A stretch of 64,000 nucleotides of DNA. Origin: Bradyrhizobium sp. Gha. Lineage in GTDB: Bacteria; Pseudomonadota; Alphaproteobacteria; Rhizobiales; Xanthobacteraceae. A program made the translations under genes and the position numbers. The stretch's first letter is position 1. Each line of letters starts with the position of its first letter. Where the stretch lies: positions 62,001 through 126,000 of the forward strand of contig NZ_FOQM01000010.1 of the NCBI RefSeq assembly GCF_900113735.1. Direction: 5' to 3'. Shown in pieces: positions 43,999-53,110 of this stretch. The notes below the pieces were generated by a model that saw only the letters and a program-made list of their open reading frames with translations, ran no database searches and had not been told where the DNA came from.

Positions 43999-46900
43999 CT
44001 ATTCGCCGCCGCCAAAGCGGCGCGACCACCAGCCGGCGCGCCGCGGGGCCGCCGGGGGTTCGGCTGCCGCTTCCGGCGTCGGCTCAGGTGCGGGCGGCGC
44101 AACCGGCTCCGGCGCCGTCGCAGTCGGCGTTGCCGGTTCGCTCGGGCTGCTCGACAGGAAGCTCACCTTCTCACGAACGGTGGAGCGGCGCCGCGTGGTC
44201 TTGTCGTCGACGGCGGGCTCTTCTTCGGCGATCGCGGCCGGTGGTGCTGACCGGACCGGCGTTTCAACCGGTACCTGATCGGACTGGGACTCGGGCTGAG
44301 ACGTTTCAACCGGGGCGATGTGCTCCGACTGCACGATCAACGGAGCGGTCTCGCTGCCGGCACCGTCGAAATCTGCCACCGCATCGGCTGCTTCCGGCGG
44401 CGGATTGCCGCCGAGCTCGTCGCCGATGGAGCCGGCGAGACCATCCTCGGCGCCACCACGACGACGCCGTCCACCCCTGCGACCACGCCGGCGACGGCGA
44501 TCGCCGCTGCCCTGCTGTTCGCCACGGGCGGCCTGTTCCTCGCCTTCCTCGCCGTCCTGCTCGGTGTCGGCTTCCTCTTCGCCTTCACCGGCCGCTACGG
44601 CCGCTTCAGGCGACGCGGGAGCGCCATCTTCGCGCGCCTCGCCGTCGCGCTGGCCGCCGCGACCGCGCCGACGGCGGCGACGCTTGCGGCGATGGCCATC
44701 CTGCTCGGGCGACGCATCGCCTGCGGCCTGCTCCTCGGCGAGACCTTCCGTCTCATCGGTCTCGACCTCGGATTCGGTCTCCAGGTCAAAGCCGTCCTCA
44801 TCGTCATAGGCCTCTTCGGCCAACGGCGGCGGGCTTGCGGCAACCTGGGCCGCGAGCAGCGCCTTAGCGGCTTCGAGCGTGTGCACTTGCTCGCCACGGT
44901 CGATCACATAGGCCTGCGGTCCGCTGACGCTGGGGTCGGCGATGACAGACAGCGTGACCTTGAAGCCGTTTTCGAGGTCGCGCAGATGGCCGCGCTTGTG
45001 GTTCAGCACATAGAGCGCGACGTCGGTGCGGGTGCGGACCACGAGATTGTGGGTCGCGCCCTTCATCAGGATCTCTTCCAGGCCGCGCAGCAATTGCAAC
45101 GCCACCGAGGACACCGAGCGGACATGGCCGGTGCCGCCGCAATGCGGGCAGGGATCGGTCGAGCTCTCCAGCACGCTGGCGCGGATGCGCTGGCGCGACA
45201 TTTCCAGCAGGCCGAAATGCGAAATGCGGCCGACCTGGATGCGCGCGCGATCCTGCCTCAGGCAATCGGACAATTTGCGCTCGACCGCACGGTTGTTGCG
45301 CTTCTCGTCCATGTCGATGAAGTCGATGACGATCAGGCCGGCGAGGTCGCGCAGGCGCAGCTGGCGGGCGACCTCTTCGGCCGCTTCGACATTGGTCTTG
45401 AGCGCGGTGTCCTCGATATGGTGCTCGCGCGTCGATCGTCCGGAGTTGACGTCGATCGAGACCAGCGCCTCGGTCTGGTTGATGACGATATAGCCGCCGG
45501 AGCGGAGCTGCACGGTCGGCGAGAACATCGCATCGAGCTGGCTCTCGACGCCCATGCGTGAGAACAGCGGCTGGCCGTCCCGATACTGCTTCACCGCACT
45601 GACATTGGCGGGCATCAGCATCTTCATGAAGTCGCGCGCTTCGCGGTAGCCGGAATCACCGGCGACCTGAATTTCGTCGATCTCCTTGTTGTAAAGGTCG
45701 CGCAGAGAGCGCTTGATCAACGAGCCTTCCTCGTAGACCAGCGTCGGGGCCTGCGACTTCAGCGTCAGGTCGCGCACCGTTTCCCACATCCGGATCAGGT
45801 ATTCGAAGTCGCGCTTGATCTCGGGCTTGGTGCGGGCCGCACCTGCGGTGCGCAGGATGATGCCCATGCCCTCGGGCACGTCGAGGTCCTGCACGACTTC
45901 CTTCAGGCGCGATCGATCCTGGGCCGAGGTGATCTTGCGGCTGATGCCGCCGCCGCGGGCGGTGTTCGGCATCAACACGGCATAGCGGCCGGCAAGCGAC
46001 AGATAGGTCGTCAGCGCAGCACCCTTGTTGCCGCGCTCTTCCTTGACGACCTGCACCAGCATCACCTGGCGCCGCTTGATGACCTCCTGGATCTTGTACT
46101 GGCGGCGCGGACGGAACGTGCGCTCCGGCACTTCCTCGAGCACGTCGTCGCCGCCGACGGATTCGACGACTTCCTCTTCAGCTTCCTCGCCGTCGTCTTC
46201 GTCCTCGTCGTCTTCCCCGGCTGCGTCCGCAGCCTCGCCGTGGGGCGCGTCAGTGATCTCGCCGGCAGCGTAAACGGCATCGGCCGGTTCGCTGACCGAT
46301 GTCACGGCCTCGGCAAACGCCTCGGGATGCGCTTCGAAAGCGGAGGGTTCCTGAGGTTCCGTGACGGTCTCAGCCGCAACCACAGGCTCGGCGCCTGCAG
46401 CCGCGACAGGCGCGGGCGTCTCGTCCGCATGATGGTCGTGGTGATCGTTGTCGTGGTCATGACCATGGTCGTCATGATGATGCGCGTGATGGTACCCGTC
46501 ATCATGGACATGATGATGCTCATCATGCTCGTGATCATCGTGCTCATGATCGTCATGCCCGTGATCGCTGTGATCATGGTCGGGATGATCGTGGTCGTGA
46601 CCCTCGTGCTCACCGTGATGCTCTGCATCGGCGTGCAGGTGCTCGCCCTCCTGTGGAACGCCGGCGGCGTGCTCCGGCTGGGCCTGGCCCTCCGTGGGCT
46701 GGGCGACCGGATCGGCGCCGGCGTCAAGACCCTCGACGATGTCGCTGCGGACGCGCTCGCCATGACCGCGTCGGCGGGCATTGCGGTGACGCGAGCGGCG
46801 GCGGCCCTGGGAGCGGTGCTCGCTCTCTTCCTCGGCCTCGCGATGGGCCTGTTCCTCGGCCTCGATCAGCGCCTGACGGTCGGCAACCGGGATCTGGTAG

Positions 46901-47133
46901 TAATCGGGATGGATTTCGCTGAAGGCGAGGAAGCCGTGGCGATTGCCGCCGTATTCGACGAAGGCGGCTTGGAGCGAGGGTTCGACCCTTGTGACCTTGG
47001 CGAGGTAGATATTCCCGCGCAGTTGCTTGCGTTGCGCGGTCTCGAAGTCAAACTCTTCGACGCGATTGCCGCGGACCACGACGACCCGGGTCTCTTCCGG
47101 GTGGGTGGCATCGATCAACATCTTGTTGGGCAT
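43999..47133 (-). CDS. rne: Ribonuclease E with large S1-domain insertion
   Basis: The 1044-residue endoribonuclease is central to mRNA decay and rRNA processing. The S1 domain begins at about residue 36 and is interrupted by an insertion of about 245 residues (about 95-340) before resuming at YKIQEVIKRRQVMLVQVVKE. The insertion starts Arg-rich (110-130), then has a His/Asp block (165-235, with 32 His) and an acidic run (about 305-325). The catalytic metal-binding region has Asp561 in ALVSIDVNSG and Asp604 in LIVIDFIDMDE. The Zn-link is Cys662-Pro-His-Cys665. The C-terminal third is disordered, alternating acidic and Arg-rich runs, as in Rhizobiales degradosome scaffolds. Divergent from amiC. 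Confidence 0.95.
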   Translation of the reverse strand: MPNKMLIDATHPEETRVVVVRGNRVEEFDFETAQRKQLRGNIYLAKVTRVEPSLQAAFVEYGGNRHGFLAFSEIHPDYYQIPVADRQALIEAEEQAHREAEEESEHRSQGRRRSRHRNARRRGHGERVRSDIVEGLDAGADPVAQPTEGQAQPEHAAGVPQEGEHLHADAEHHGEHEGHDHDHPDHDHSDHGHDDHEHDDHEHDEHHHVHDDGYHHAHHHDDHGHDHDNDHHDHHADETPAPVAAAGAEPVVAAETVTEPQEPSAFEAHPEAFAEAVTSVSEPADAVYAAGEITDAPHGEAADAAGEDDEDEDDGEEAEEEVVESVGGDDVLEEVPERTFRPRRQYKIQEVIKRRQVMLVQVVKEERGNKGAALTTYLSLAGRYAVLMPNTARGGGISRKITSAQDRSRLKEVVQDLDVPEGMGIILRTAGAARTKPEIKRDFEYLIRMWETVRDLTLKSQAPTLVYEEGSLIKRSLRDLYNKEIDEIQVAGDSGYREARDFMKMLMPANVSAVKQYRDGQPLFSRMGVESQLDAMFSPTVQLRSGGYIVINQTEALVSIDVNSGRSTREHHIEDTALKTNVEAAEEVARQLRLRDLAGLIVIDFIDMDEKRNNRAVERKLSDCLRQDRARIQVGRISHFGLLEMSRQRIRASVLESSTDPCPHCGGTGHVRSVSSVALQLLRGLEEILMKGATHNLVVRTRTDVALYVLNHKRGHLRDLENGFKVTLSVIADPSVSGPQAYVIDRGEQVHTLEAAKALLAAQVAASPPPLAEEAYDDEDGFDLETESEVETDETEGLAEEQAAGDASPEQDGHRRKRRRRRRGRGGQRDGEAREDGAPASPEAAVAAGEGEEEADTEQDGEEGEEQAARGEQQGSGDRRRRRGRRGGRRRRGGAEDGLAGSIGDELGGNPPPEAADAVADFDGAGSETAPLIVQSEHIAPVETSQPESQSDQVPVETPVRSAPPAAIAEEEPAVDDKTTRRRSTVREKVSFLSSSPSEPATPTATAPEPVAPPAPEPTPEAAAEPPAAPRRAGWWSRRFGGGE

Positions 47134-47836
47134 GTCTTAACTCTTGGCGGCGGCGGGCGCGATCGACCGTGGGCGCGAAGAGCGCTGCCGGGTGACGCGA
47201 CGGTCCACCTGATTCGGGGGTGAGGGGAAGGCAGAAACGCCGTCTCTCGCGCCTTGCCGAATCGGAAGCCGGAGGACCGCAGCGGCGCGCGGGATTTTTA
47301 TTCCGCAGCGTCGCGAATGGTCCTTCAGAATTCGTCGGCACAGTCTGGCGCATCAAGCGTCGGCCCGTATGAAACATTGGGCGGAGGGGCCGCCCCTTAA
47401 TCAGTTGCTGCTGGCCAGGCATGGCGCGTGCGCGCTCGCCCTGGATCAAGAACCGCCCCCTCGGGATTAAGGGACCGGGTAACCGGTCGCGTCGCTGTCA
47501 AAACCGTCCCGGAAACACTGTGGTAACCGGAAACCGTCCGCCGCCGGGGCTTGACCCGTTCCACCTCGCTGCCGCGCACCGCGCTGGTCTTAGAGGAGAA
47601 CAGAAAACGCTGGAATTCCCGAGCTTTGGGAGCTCCGGCGCTGCACCGGGAGGCTGAATGCGACACAACCGGAAATTATTGGCCGTCAGCATTCCGTACA
47701 TACGAGGAATAGGCCATCCATGCAAGGGAGCGTCGCACGCCGGTCACAGTCGGGGAGTTTCGCGCTTCCGTCATTAAGGATCGATTAACCCTGTGGTTCT
47801 ATTGCGTTAAAGAGGCTGCTCGGAGGCACGGATTCG
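47134..47836. promoter_or_regulatory. Divergent rne / amiC control region, 703 bp
   Basis: No gene is convincing here. The span includes the likely long rne 5' leader; long leaders mediate RNase E self-control in other bacteria. There are two copies of GGTAACCGG (47478-47486, 47522-47530) within a partly duplicated AAACCGTCC context. A CtrA-type site lies at 47774-47788, near amiC. Short open frames have no recognisable content. Confidence 0.55.
47774..47788 (+). promoter_or_regulatory. CtrA binding site candidate upstream of amiC
   Basis: The sequence TTAA-GGATCGA-TTAAC is an exact match to the CtrA consensus TTAA-N7-TTAA, including the following C. It lies 48 bp before the amiC GTG start. 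CtrA is the master cell-cycle regulator in alphaproteobacteria. An isolated match of eight defined bases in a GC-rich genome is suggestive, not proof. Confidence 0.5.
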
Positions 47837-49135
47837 GTGGCGAGCCGCACAAATCAACGGGTTTTGCTGGGATTTGCGCTTCTTTGCGCTGCAGCATTGC
47901 CGTACGCCCATTACTCGGGACTGAGCGCGGCGGAGAGCCCTGCGCAAGCCCCCGTCGCGGCTGCGAATTTTCCTGTCGCGACAGCGGCGCGCCTGGCCGG
48001 CGACGGGAAGCAAACACGCTTCATTCTCGACCTCGACCAGACCATCAGCTTCCGCGCCACGACGCTCGCCGATCCCTACCGCGTCGTGGTCGACGTTCCC
48101 CAGGTCAATTTTCAGTTGGCTCCCGGTACGGGCGCCGGCCGAGGACTCGTCAAGGCCTTTCGCTATGGGCTCGTGATGCCCGGCGGCTCGCGAATCGTGT
48201 TCGACCTGACGGGGCCCGCCAAGATCACCAATTCCTACGTGCTCGATGCGGCCAATGGCCAGCCGGCCCGGTTGGTGCTGGAGCTGGAGGAGGTCGATCG
48301 CGCGGCCTTCGTGCAGACACCCGCCGCGGAGAATCGCCCCGAGCTGCGGCCGACGATGTCAGCCACGCCGCCGGCAACGGCTCCTGCCACGGGGGATCCG
48401 GCGCAGCAGAAGCCGGGAGCGCCTTCCGACGGCCGCCCGGTCGTCGTGATCGACCCCGGCCATGGCGGCATCGACAACGGCACCCAGTCGAGCGGCGAGA
48501 GCGAGAAGAATCTGGTGTTGGCGTTCGGCCTGGCGCTGCGCGACCGCTTGGAAAAAGCGGGTAAATACCGCGTGGTCATGACGCGGGAGGACGATACATT
48601 CATCCCGCTCAACGACCGGTCCAAGGTCGCCCGCAATTTGAATGCCGCGCTGTTCGTCTCGATTCATGCCGACGCGCTGCCGAAGGCCGAGGGTGACGCG
48701 CAGGGAGCCACGATCTATACGCTGTCGGACAAGGCATCCGACGCCGAGGCCCAGCGCCTCGCCGATGCCGAGAACCGTGCCGATGCGATCGCGGGCTTCA
48801 ACCTTGCGGAAGAGCCGACCGACGTTGCCGATATCCTGATCGACCTCACGCAACGGGAAACCCGCACCTTTTCAAACCGTTTTGCCCATCTGCTGATGAG
48901 CGAAATGAAGACGACGGTGCGGATGCACAAGCATCCCCTGAAGTCCGCCGGCTTTAGGGTGCTGAAGGCTCCGGATGTGCCCTCGGTGCTGGTCGAGATC
49001 GGCTACGTCTCCAACAAGGGCGACCTCGAGCACCTCGTGTCAGAGGGCTGGCGCTCCAAGGCCGTCGGCTCGATGGCGCAGGCGATCGACACGTTCCTGG
49101 CCAAAAGGATAGCGACGGCGGGGGCCAGTAATTAA
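47837..49135 (+). CDS. amiC: N-acetylmuramoyl-L-alanine amidase with AMIN domain
   Basis: The 432-residue periplasmic amidase cleaves the amide between muramic acid and the stem peptide to split daughter cells. A signal/anchor segment (about 8-32) is followed by an AMIN domain (about 50-155) that binds peptidoglycan and directs it to the septum. After a linker comes the Amidase_3 domain (about 190-425) with zinc ligands in IDPGHGG and FVSIHADA and the glutamate in VLVEIGYVSNKGD. Start is GTG 47837 with GGAGG 10 bases before. It is followed by mrcA, and the rne-amiC-mrcA-prfB order is typical of Rhizobiales. A CtrA-type site lies upstream. Confidence 0.95.
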   Translation: MASRTNQRVLLGFALLCAAALPYAHYSGLSAAESPAQAPVAAANFPVATAARLAGDGKQTRFILDLDQTISFRATTLADPYRVVVDVPQVNFQLAPGTGAGRGLVKAFRYGLVMPGGSRIVFDLTGPAKITNSYVLDAANGQPARLVLELEEVDRAAFVQTPAAENRPELRPTMSATPPATAPATGDPAQQKPGAPSDGRPVVVIDPGHGGIDNGTQSSGESEKNLVLAFGLALRDRLEKAGKYRVVMTREDDTFIPLNDRSKVARNLNAALFVSIHADALPKAEGDAQGATIYTLSDKASDAEAQRLADAENRADAIAGFNLAEEPTDVADILIDLTQRETRTFSNRFAHLLMSEMKTTVRMHKHPLKSAGFRVLKAPDVPSVLVEIGYVSNKGDLEHLVSEGWRSKAVGSMAQAIDTFLAKRIATAGASN

Positions 49136-49356
49136 GGACGGGCATGTCGGTTCCGCCGTTAAGCCCTAGTTTGGCCACAGCGGACGCCTTATAAAAAACG
49201 GCGCAGGGGGTTCCGGAATCGGCGAGGATCCCGTTCGGCAAGCGTCATTCGGTCCGGCATTGATGGTATTGAGTAGGCCGGTGAATTCGCGACGTAAGGA
49301 CGGCGCCCGTTTGGGGCGCTTTGGGCTGATCCTGGGATTGAACGGATAAACACATA

Positions 49357-51864
49357 ATGCGCTTGCTTGTGCGGTTCATGGGCTTCCTGTTCGCTGCGGG
49401 AACGGTGCTGTTCCTTGTCGGTGTTGGTGCCGTGGCAGGCCTGATCTGGCATTTCTCCAAGGACTTGCCCGACTACTCTCAGCTTCAGGATTACGAGCCG
49501 CCGGTGATGACCCGCGTGCACGCGGTCGACGGGTCGTTGCTCGGCGAATACGCCAAGGAGCGACGGCTCTACCTGCCGATCCAGGCCGTGCCGAAGCTCG
49601 TGATCAACGCGTTCCTCGCGGCCGAAGACAAGAATTTCTACGAGCATGGGGGGATCGACTACACCGGCATGGCGCGTGCAGGCGTGCTTTACTTGCAGAA
49701 CTTCGGTTCTAACCGCCGCCCGCAAGGTGCCTCCACGATCACCCAGCAGGTCGCCAAGAACTTCCTTCTGACCAACGAGGTCTCGTTCTCGCGCAAGATC
49801 AAGGAAGCCTTGCTCGCGATGCGCATCGAGAAGACCTATTCGAAGGACAAGATCCTCGAGCTGTATCTGAACGAAATCTACCTCGGCCTCGGCGCTTACG
49901 GCATCGCCGCCGCCTCGCTGGTCTATTTCGACAAATCGGTGAACGAGCTCACCGTGGCGGAAGCGGCTTATCTGGCGGCGCTGCCGAAGATGCCGGCGAC
50001 GCTGCATCCGGTACGCAACCGCGACCGCGCCGTCGAGCGCCGCAACTACGTGATCGATCGTCTTCAGGAGAACGGCTGGATCAAGCAGGCCGACGCCGAC
50101 AAGGCGCGCAAGGAGCCGCTGGTCGTTACCAACCGTAGCAACGGCGCCCACACCTTCGCCGGCGAATATTTCGCCGAGGAAGTCCGCCGCGACATCTTCG
50201 AGCGCTACGGCGAGAAGAAGCTGTACGAGGGAGGCCTCTCGGTCCGCACCACGCTCGATCCGAAGATCCAGGTCATGGCACGCAAGACCATGGTTGCCGG
50301 CCTCGTGAATTATGACGAGCAGCAGGGCTATCGCGGCGCCATCAGCAAGCTCGATATTTCGGGCGACTGGGGCGTGAAGCTCGCCGAGATCAAATCGCTG
50401 TCCGATATTTCGCCGTGGCGCATGGCGGTGGTGCTGGAGACCAGCGATCAGTCGGCGCGCATTGGCTTCCAGCCGAATCGCGAGCTCGGCGGCGCCGTCA
50501 GCAAGCAGCGCGAGACCGGCCTCATCGCGCTTGATGGCGTGCGCTGGGCGAAGGCGGCGCAGGGCAACGCCAGGGGCAAGACGCCCAGCTCGGTCGCGCA
50601 GGTGCTGCAGCCCGGCGACGTGATCTATGCCGATCCGCTCTTTACCAAGGAGGGGCAACCGGTCGAAGGTCAATACCGTCTGCGCCAGATCCCCGAAGTC
50701 TCGGGCGCGATGGTGGTGATGGACCCCTGGACCGGCCGTGTGCTCGCGATGGTCGGCGGCTTCTCGTTCGACCAGAGCCAGTTCAACCGCGCCACGCAGG
50801 CCTACCGGCAGCCGGGTTCGTCATTCAAGCCGATCGTCTATTCGGCCGCGCTCGACAACGGCTACACGCCGTCGACCGTCGTGCTCGACGCGCCGATCGA
50901 AATCGACCAGGGCCAGGGCGCTGGAGTATGGCGTCCGGAAAACTTCGATGCCGGCAAGTATATGGGGCCGATGACCTTGCGCAATGCGCTGAGGTTGTCG
51001 CGCAACACGGTGACGGTGCGCCTAGCGCAAGACATCGGCATGCCCCTGATCGGCGAATATGCCCGCCGCTTCGGTGTTTACGACGAATTACCGAACTATC
51101 TCTCCTATGCGCTCGGCGCCGGTGAGACGACGGCGATGCGCATGGTCACGGCCTATTCGATGCTCGCCAATGGCGGGCGCCGGGTGAAGCCGACTTTGAT
51201 CGACCGGATCCAGGACCGCTACGGACACACCATCTTCAAGCACGACCAGCGCGAATGTCGCGGCTGCGACGCGCCCGGTGGCTGGAAGAACCAACCCGAG
51301 CCGCAGCTCATCGACCGCCGTGAGCAGGTGCTGGATTCCATGACCGCCTATCAGATCACCGAGCTGCTGGAAGGCGTGGTCCAGGCCGGTACCGCAACTG
51401 TCGTGAGAGAGGTCGGCAAGCCGATCGCCGGCAAGACCGGTACGACCAACGAGGCCAAGGACGCCTGGTTCGTCGGGTTCTCGCCTGACATCGCCGTCGC
51501 GATTTACATGGGCTACGACAAGCCGCGCTCCCTGGGCAGAGGCAATGCCGCGACCGGCGGCCATCTCTCTGCCCCGATTGCGCGCGATTTCTTCAAGCTG
51601 GCGCTCGCCGACAAGCCCGCCGTTCCCTTCAAGGTGCCGGCCGGCATCAAGTTGGTTCGCGTCGTGGCCAAGACCGGCATGCGCGCCGGCCCCGGCGAAA
51701 CCGGTGGAACCATCCTGGAAGCTTTCAAGCCGGGCACAGCGCCGCCAGACAACTACTCTGTCATCGGCGTCGCCGACGCCGACGGACGCGGTGGTGTGCC
51801 AGCGCCACAGCAGGCGCCGGACTCCGGCTTCTTTATGCGGCCGGCTACCGGCGGGCTGTACTAG
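49357..51864 (+). CDS. mrcA: Penicillin-binding protein 1A (bifunctional)
   Basis: The 835-residue class A PBP polymerises and crosslinks peptidoglycan. It has an N-terminal membrane helix (about 5-28), the GT51 transglycosylase (about 55-230) with AAEDKNFYEHGGIDYTG and RPQGASTITQQVAKNFLLTN, and an OB-like insertion (about 320-440). The transpeptidase domain carries Ser488-Ser-Phe-Lys491 (GSSFKPIVYSAAL), Ser-Arg-Asn in LRLSRNTVTVRL and KTGTTNEAKDAWFVG. A CGC-type pair (RECRGCDAPGG) occurs in a loop before the KTG. ATG 49357 has a weak ribosome site. It follows amiC and precedes prfB. Confidence 0.96.
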   Translation: MRLLVRFMGFLFAAGTVLFLVGVGAVAGLIWHFSKDLPDYSQLQDYEPPVMTRVHAVDGSLLGEYAKERRLYLPIQAVPKLVINAFLAAEDKNFYEHGGIDYTGMARAGVLYLQNFGSNRRPQGASTITQQVAKNFLLTNEVSFSRKIKEALLAMRIEKTYSKDKILELYLNEIYLGLGAYGIAAASLVYFDKSVNELTVAEAAYLAALPKMPATLHPVRNRDRAVERRNYVIDRLQENGWIKQADADKARKEPLVVTNRSNGAHTFAGEYFAEEVRRDIFERYGEKKLYEGGLSVRTTLDPKIQVMARKTMVAGLVNYDEQQGYRGAISKLDISGDWGVKLAEIKSLSDISPWRMAVVLETSDQSARIGFQPNRELGGAVSKQRETGLIALDGVRWAKAAQGNARGKTPSSVAQVLQPGDVIYADPLFTKEGQPVEGQYRLRQIPEVSGAMVVMDPWTGRVLAMVGGFSFDQSQFNRATQAYRQPGSSFKPIVYSAALDNGYTPSTVVLDAPIEIDQGQGAGVWRPENFDAGKYMGPMTLRNALRLSRNTVTVRLAQDIGMPLIGEYARRFGVYDELPNYLSYALGAGETTAMRMVTAYSMLANGGRRVKPTLIDRIQDRYGHTIFKHDQRECRGCDAPGGWKNQPEPQLIDRREQVLDSMTAYQITELLEGVVQAGTATVVREVGKPIAGKTGTTNEAKDAWFVGFSPDIAVAIYMGYDKPRSLGRGNAATGGHLSAPIARDFFKLALADKPAVPFKVPAGIKLVRVVAKTGMRAGPGETGGTILEAFKPGTAPPDNYSVIGVADADGRGGVPAPQQAPDSGFFMRPATGGLY

Positions 51865-51976
51865 GGCACTGGGATAACAGCATCGGCTTTAAGTTCCGGC
51901 GGTTGCGCTTTGCAGGCGCCGCCGCTACATCCCCCATCTGAATTGCACGCGGGCTTCCGCGAGACCTGAGAACGAA

Positions 51977-53108
51977 ATGCGCGCCGAAATCGAGCGGTTG
52001 GTAGAAGAGATCAAGCAGTCAGTCGGGCTGCTGAGGAGGCATCTTTGACGTCGAGAAATCGACGGCGCGCCTCGCTGAGCTGAACAAGCTCGCAGAAGAT
52101 CCCAATCTCTGGAACGATCCCCAGAAAGCCCAGAAGCTGATGCAGGAGCGCACCTCGCTCGAGGACTCGCTCTCGGGCATCGGCAAGGTCGAGCAGGAGC
52201 TCGAAGACGATATCGGCATGATCGAGCTCGGCGAGGCCGAGGGCGATGCCGGCGTCGTGGCTGAAGCGGAAGCCGCGCTCAAGAACCTCAAGAAGGAAGT
52301 GGCGCGCCGCGAGCTTGAGGCGCTGCTGTCGGGCGAAGCCGATCGCTTCGATTCCTATCTCGAAGTCCATGCCGGCGCCGGTGGAACCGAGAGCCAGGAC
52401 TGGGCGCAGATGCTCTTGCGCATGTACACGCGCTGGGCCGAGACCCACGGCTTCAAGGTCGAATTCCTCGAAGAATCCGAGGGCGAAGAGGCGGGCATCA
52501 AATCCGCGACCATCCAGGTCTCCGGCCACAATGCCTATGGCTGGCTGAAGACCGAAGCGGGCGTGCATCGCCTCGTGCGCATCTCGCCGTTCGATTCCAA
52601 CGCGCGGCGGCACACCTCGTTCTCGAGCGTGCAGGTGTTTCCGGTCATCGACGACAGCATCAAGATCGACATCAAGGAATCCGACGTCCGCACCGACACC
52701 ATGCGGTCGGGCGGCGCGGGCGGTCAGCACGTCAACAAGACCGAATCCGCAGTGCGCCTGACGCATATCCCGACCGGCGTTGCGGTGGTCTGTCAGGCCG
52801 GACGCTCCCAGCACAAGAACCGGGCGCAGGCCTGGGACATGCTGCGCGCGCGCCTTTACGAGATGGAGCTGAAGAAGCGCGAGGAGAAGGCGGCCGCCGA
52901 CCAGGCCGCCAAGACCGATATCGGCTGGGGCCACCAGATCCGCTCCTACGTGCTGCAGCCCTATCAGATGGTGAAGGATTTGCGCACGGGCGTGCAGACC
53001 TCCGACACGTCAGGCGTGCTCAACGGCGAGCTCGACGACTTCATGGCCGCGACGCTCGCGCAACGCGCCTTCGGCACCACCGGCGCCGATATCGAGGATG
53101 TGGACTGA
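51977..53108 (+). CDS. prfB: Peptide chain release factor 2, with programmed +1 frameshift
   Basis: RF2 (376 residues after shifting) releases peptides at UAA and UGA. The zero frame starts at ATG 51977 and meets a UGA at codon 24 (52046-52048). The coding sequence then continues in the +1 frame from 52047, so it is the join of 51977-52045 and 52047-53108. The shift site is complete: AGGAGG internal Shine-Dalgarno (52034-52039), then CAT CTT TGA C, with the same spacing as in E. coli. In the protein the UGA/UAA-reading SPF tripeptide ([13 protein letters not shown]) and the catalytic GGQ ([15 protein letters not shown]) are clear. RF2 level is self-regulated by the in-frame UGA. The next gene starts 2 bp after its stop. 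Confidence 0.96.
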
Positions 53109-53110
53109 CC

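Noticed and set aside
44320..45561. A 413-codon plus-strand frame with apparent hydrophobic segments
   Set aside because: It is antisense to the Arg/Glu-rich end of RNase E. The hydrophobicity is an artefact of reading acidic and basic codons in reverse.
46429..46641. Tandem ATGATCGTGGTCATG-like DNA repeats as a noncoding array
   Set aside because: They arise from alternating His and Asp codons of RNase E and stay in frame; the signal is in the protein.
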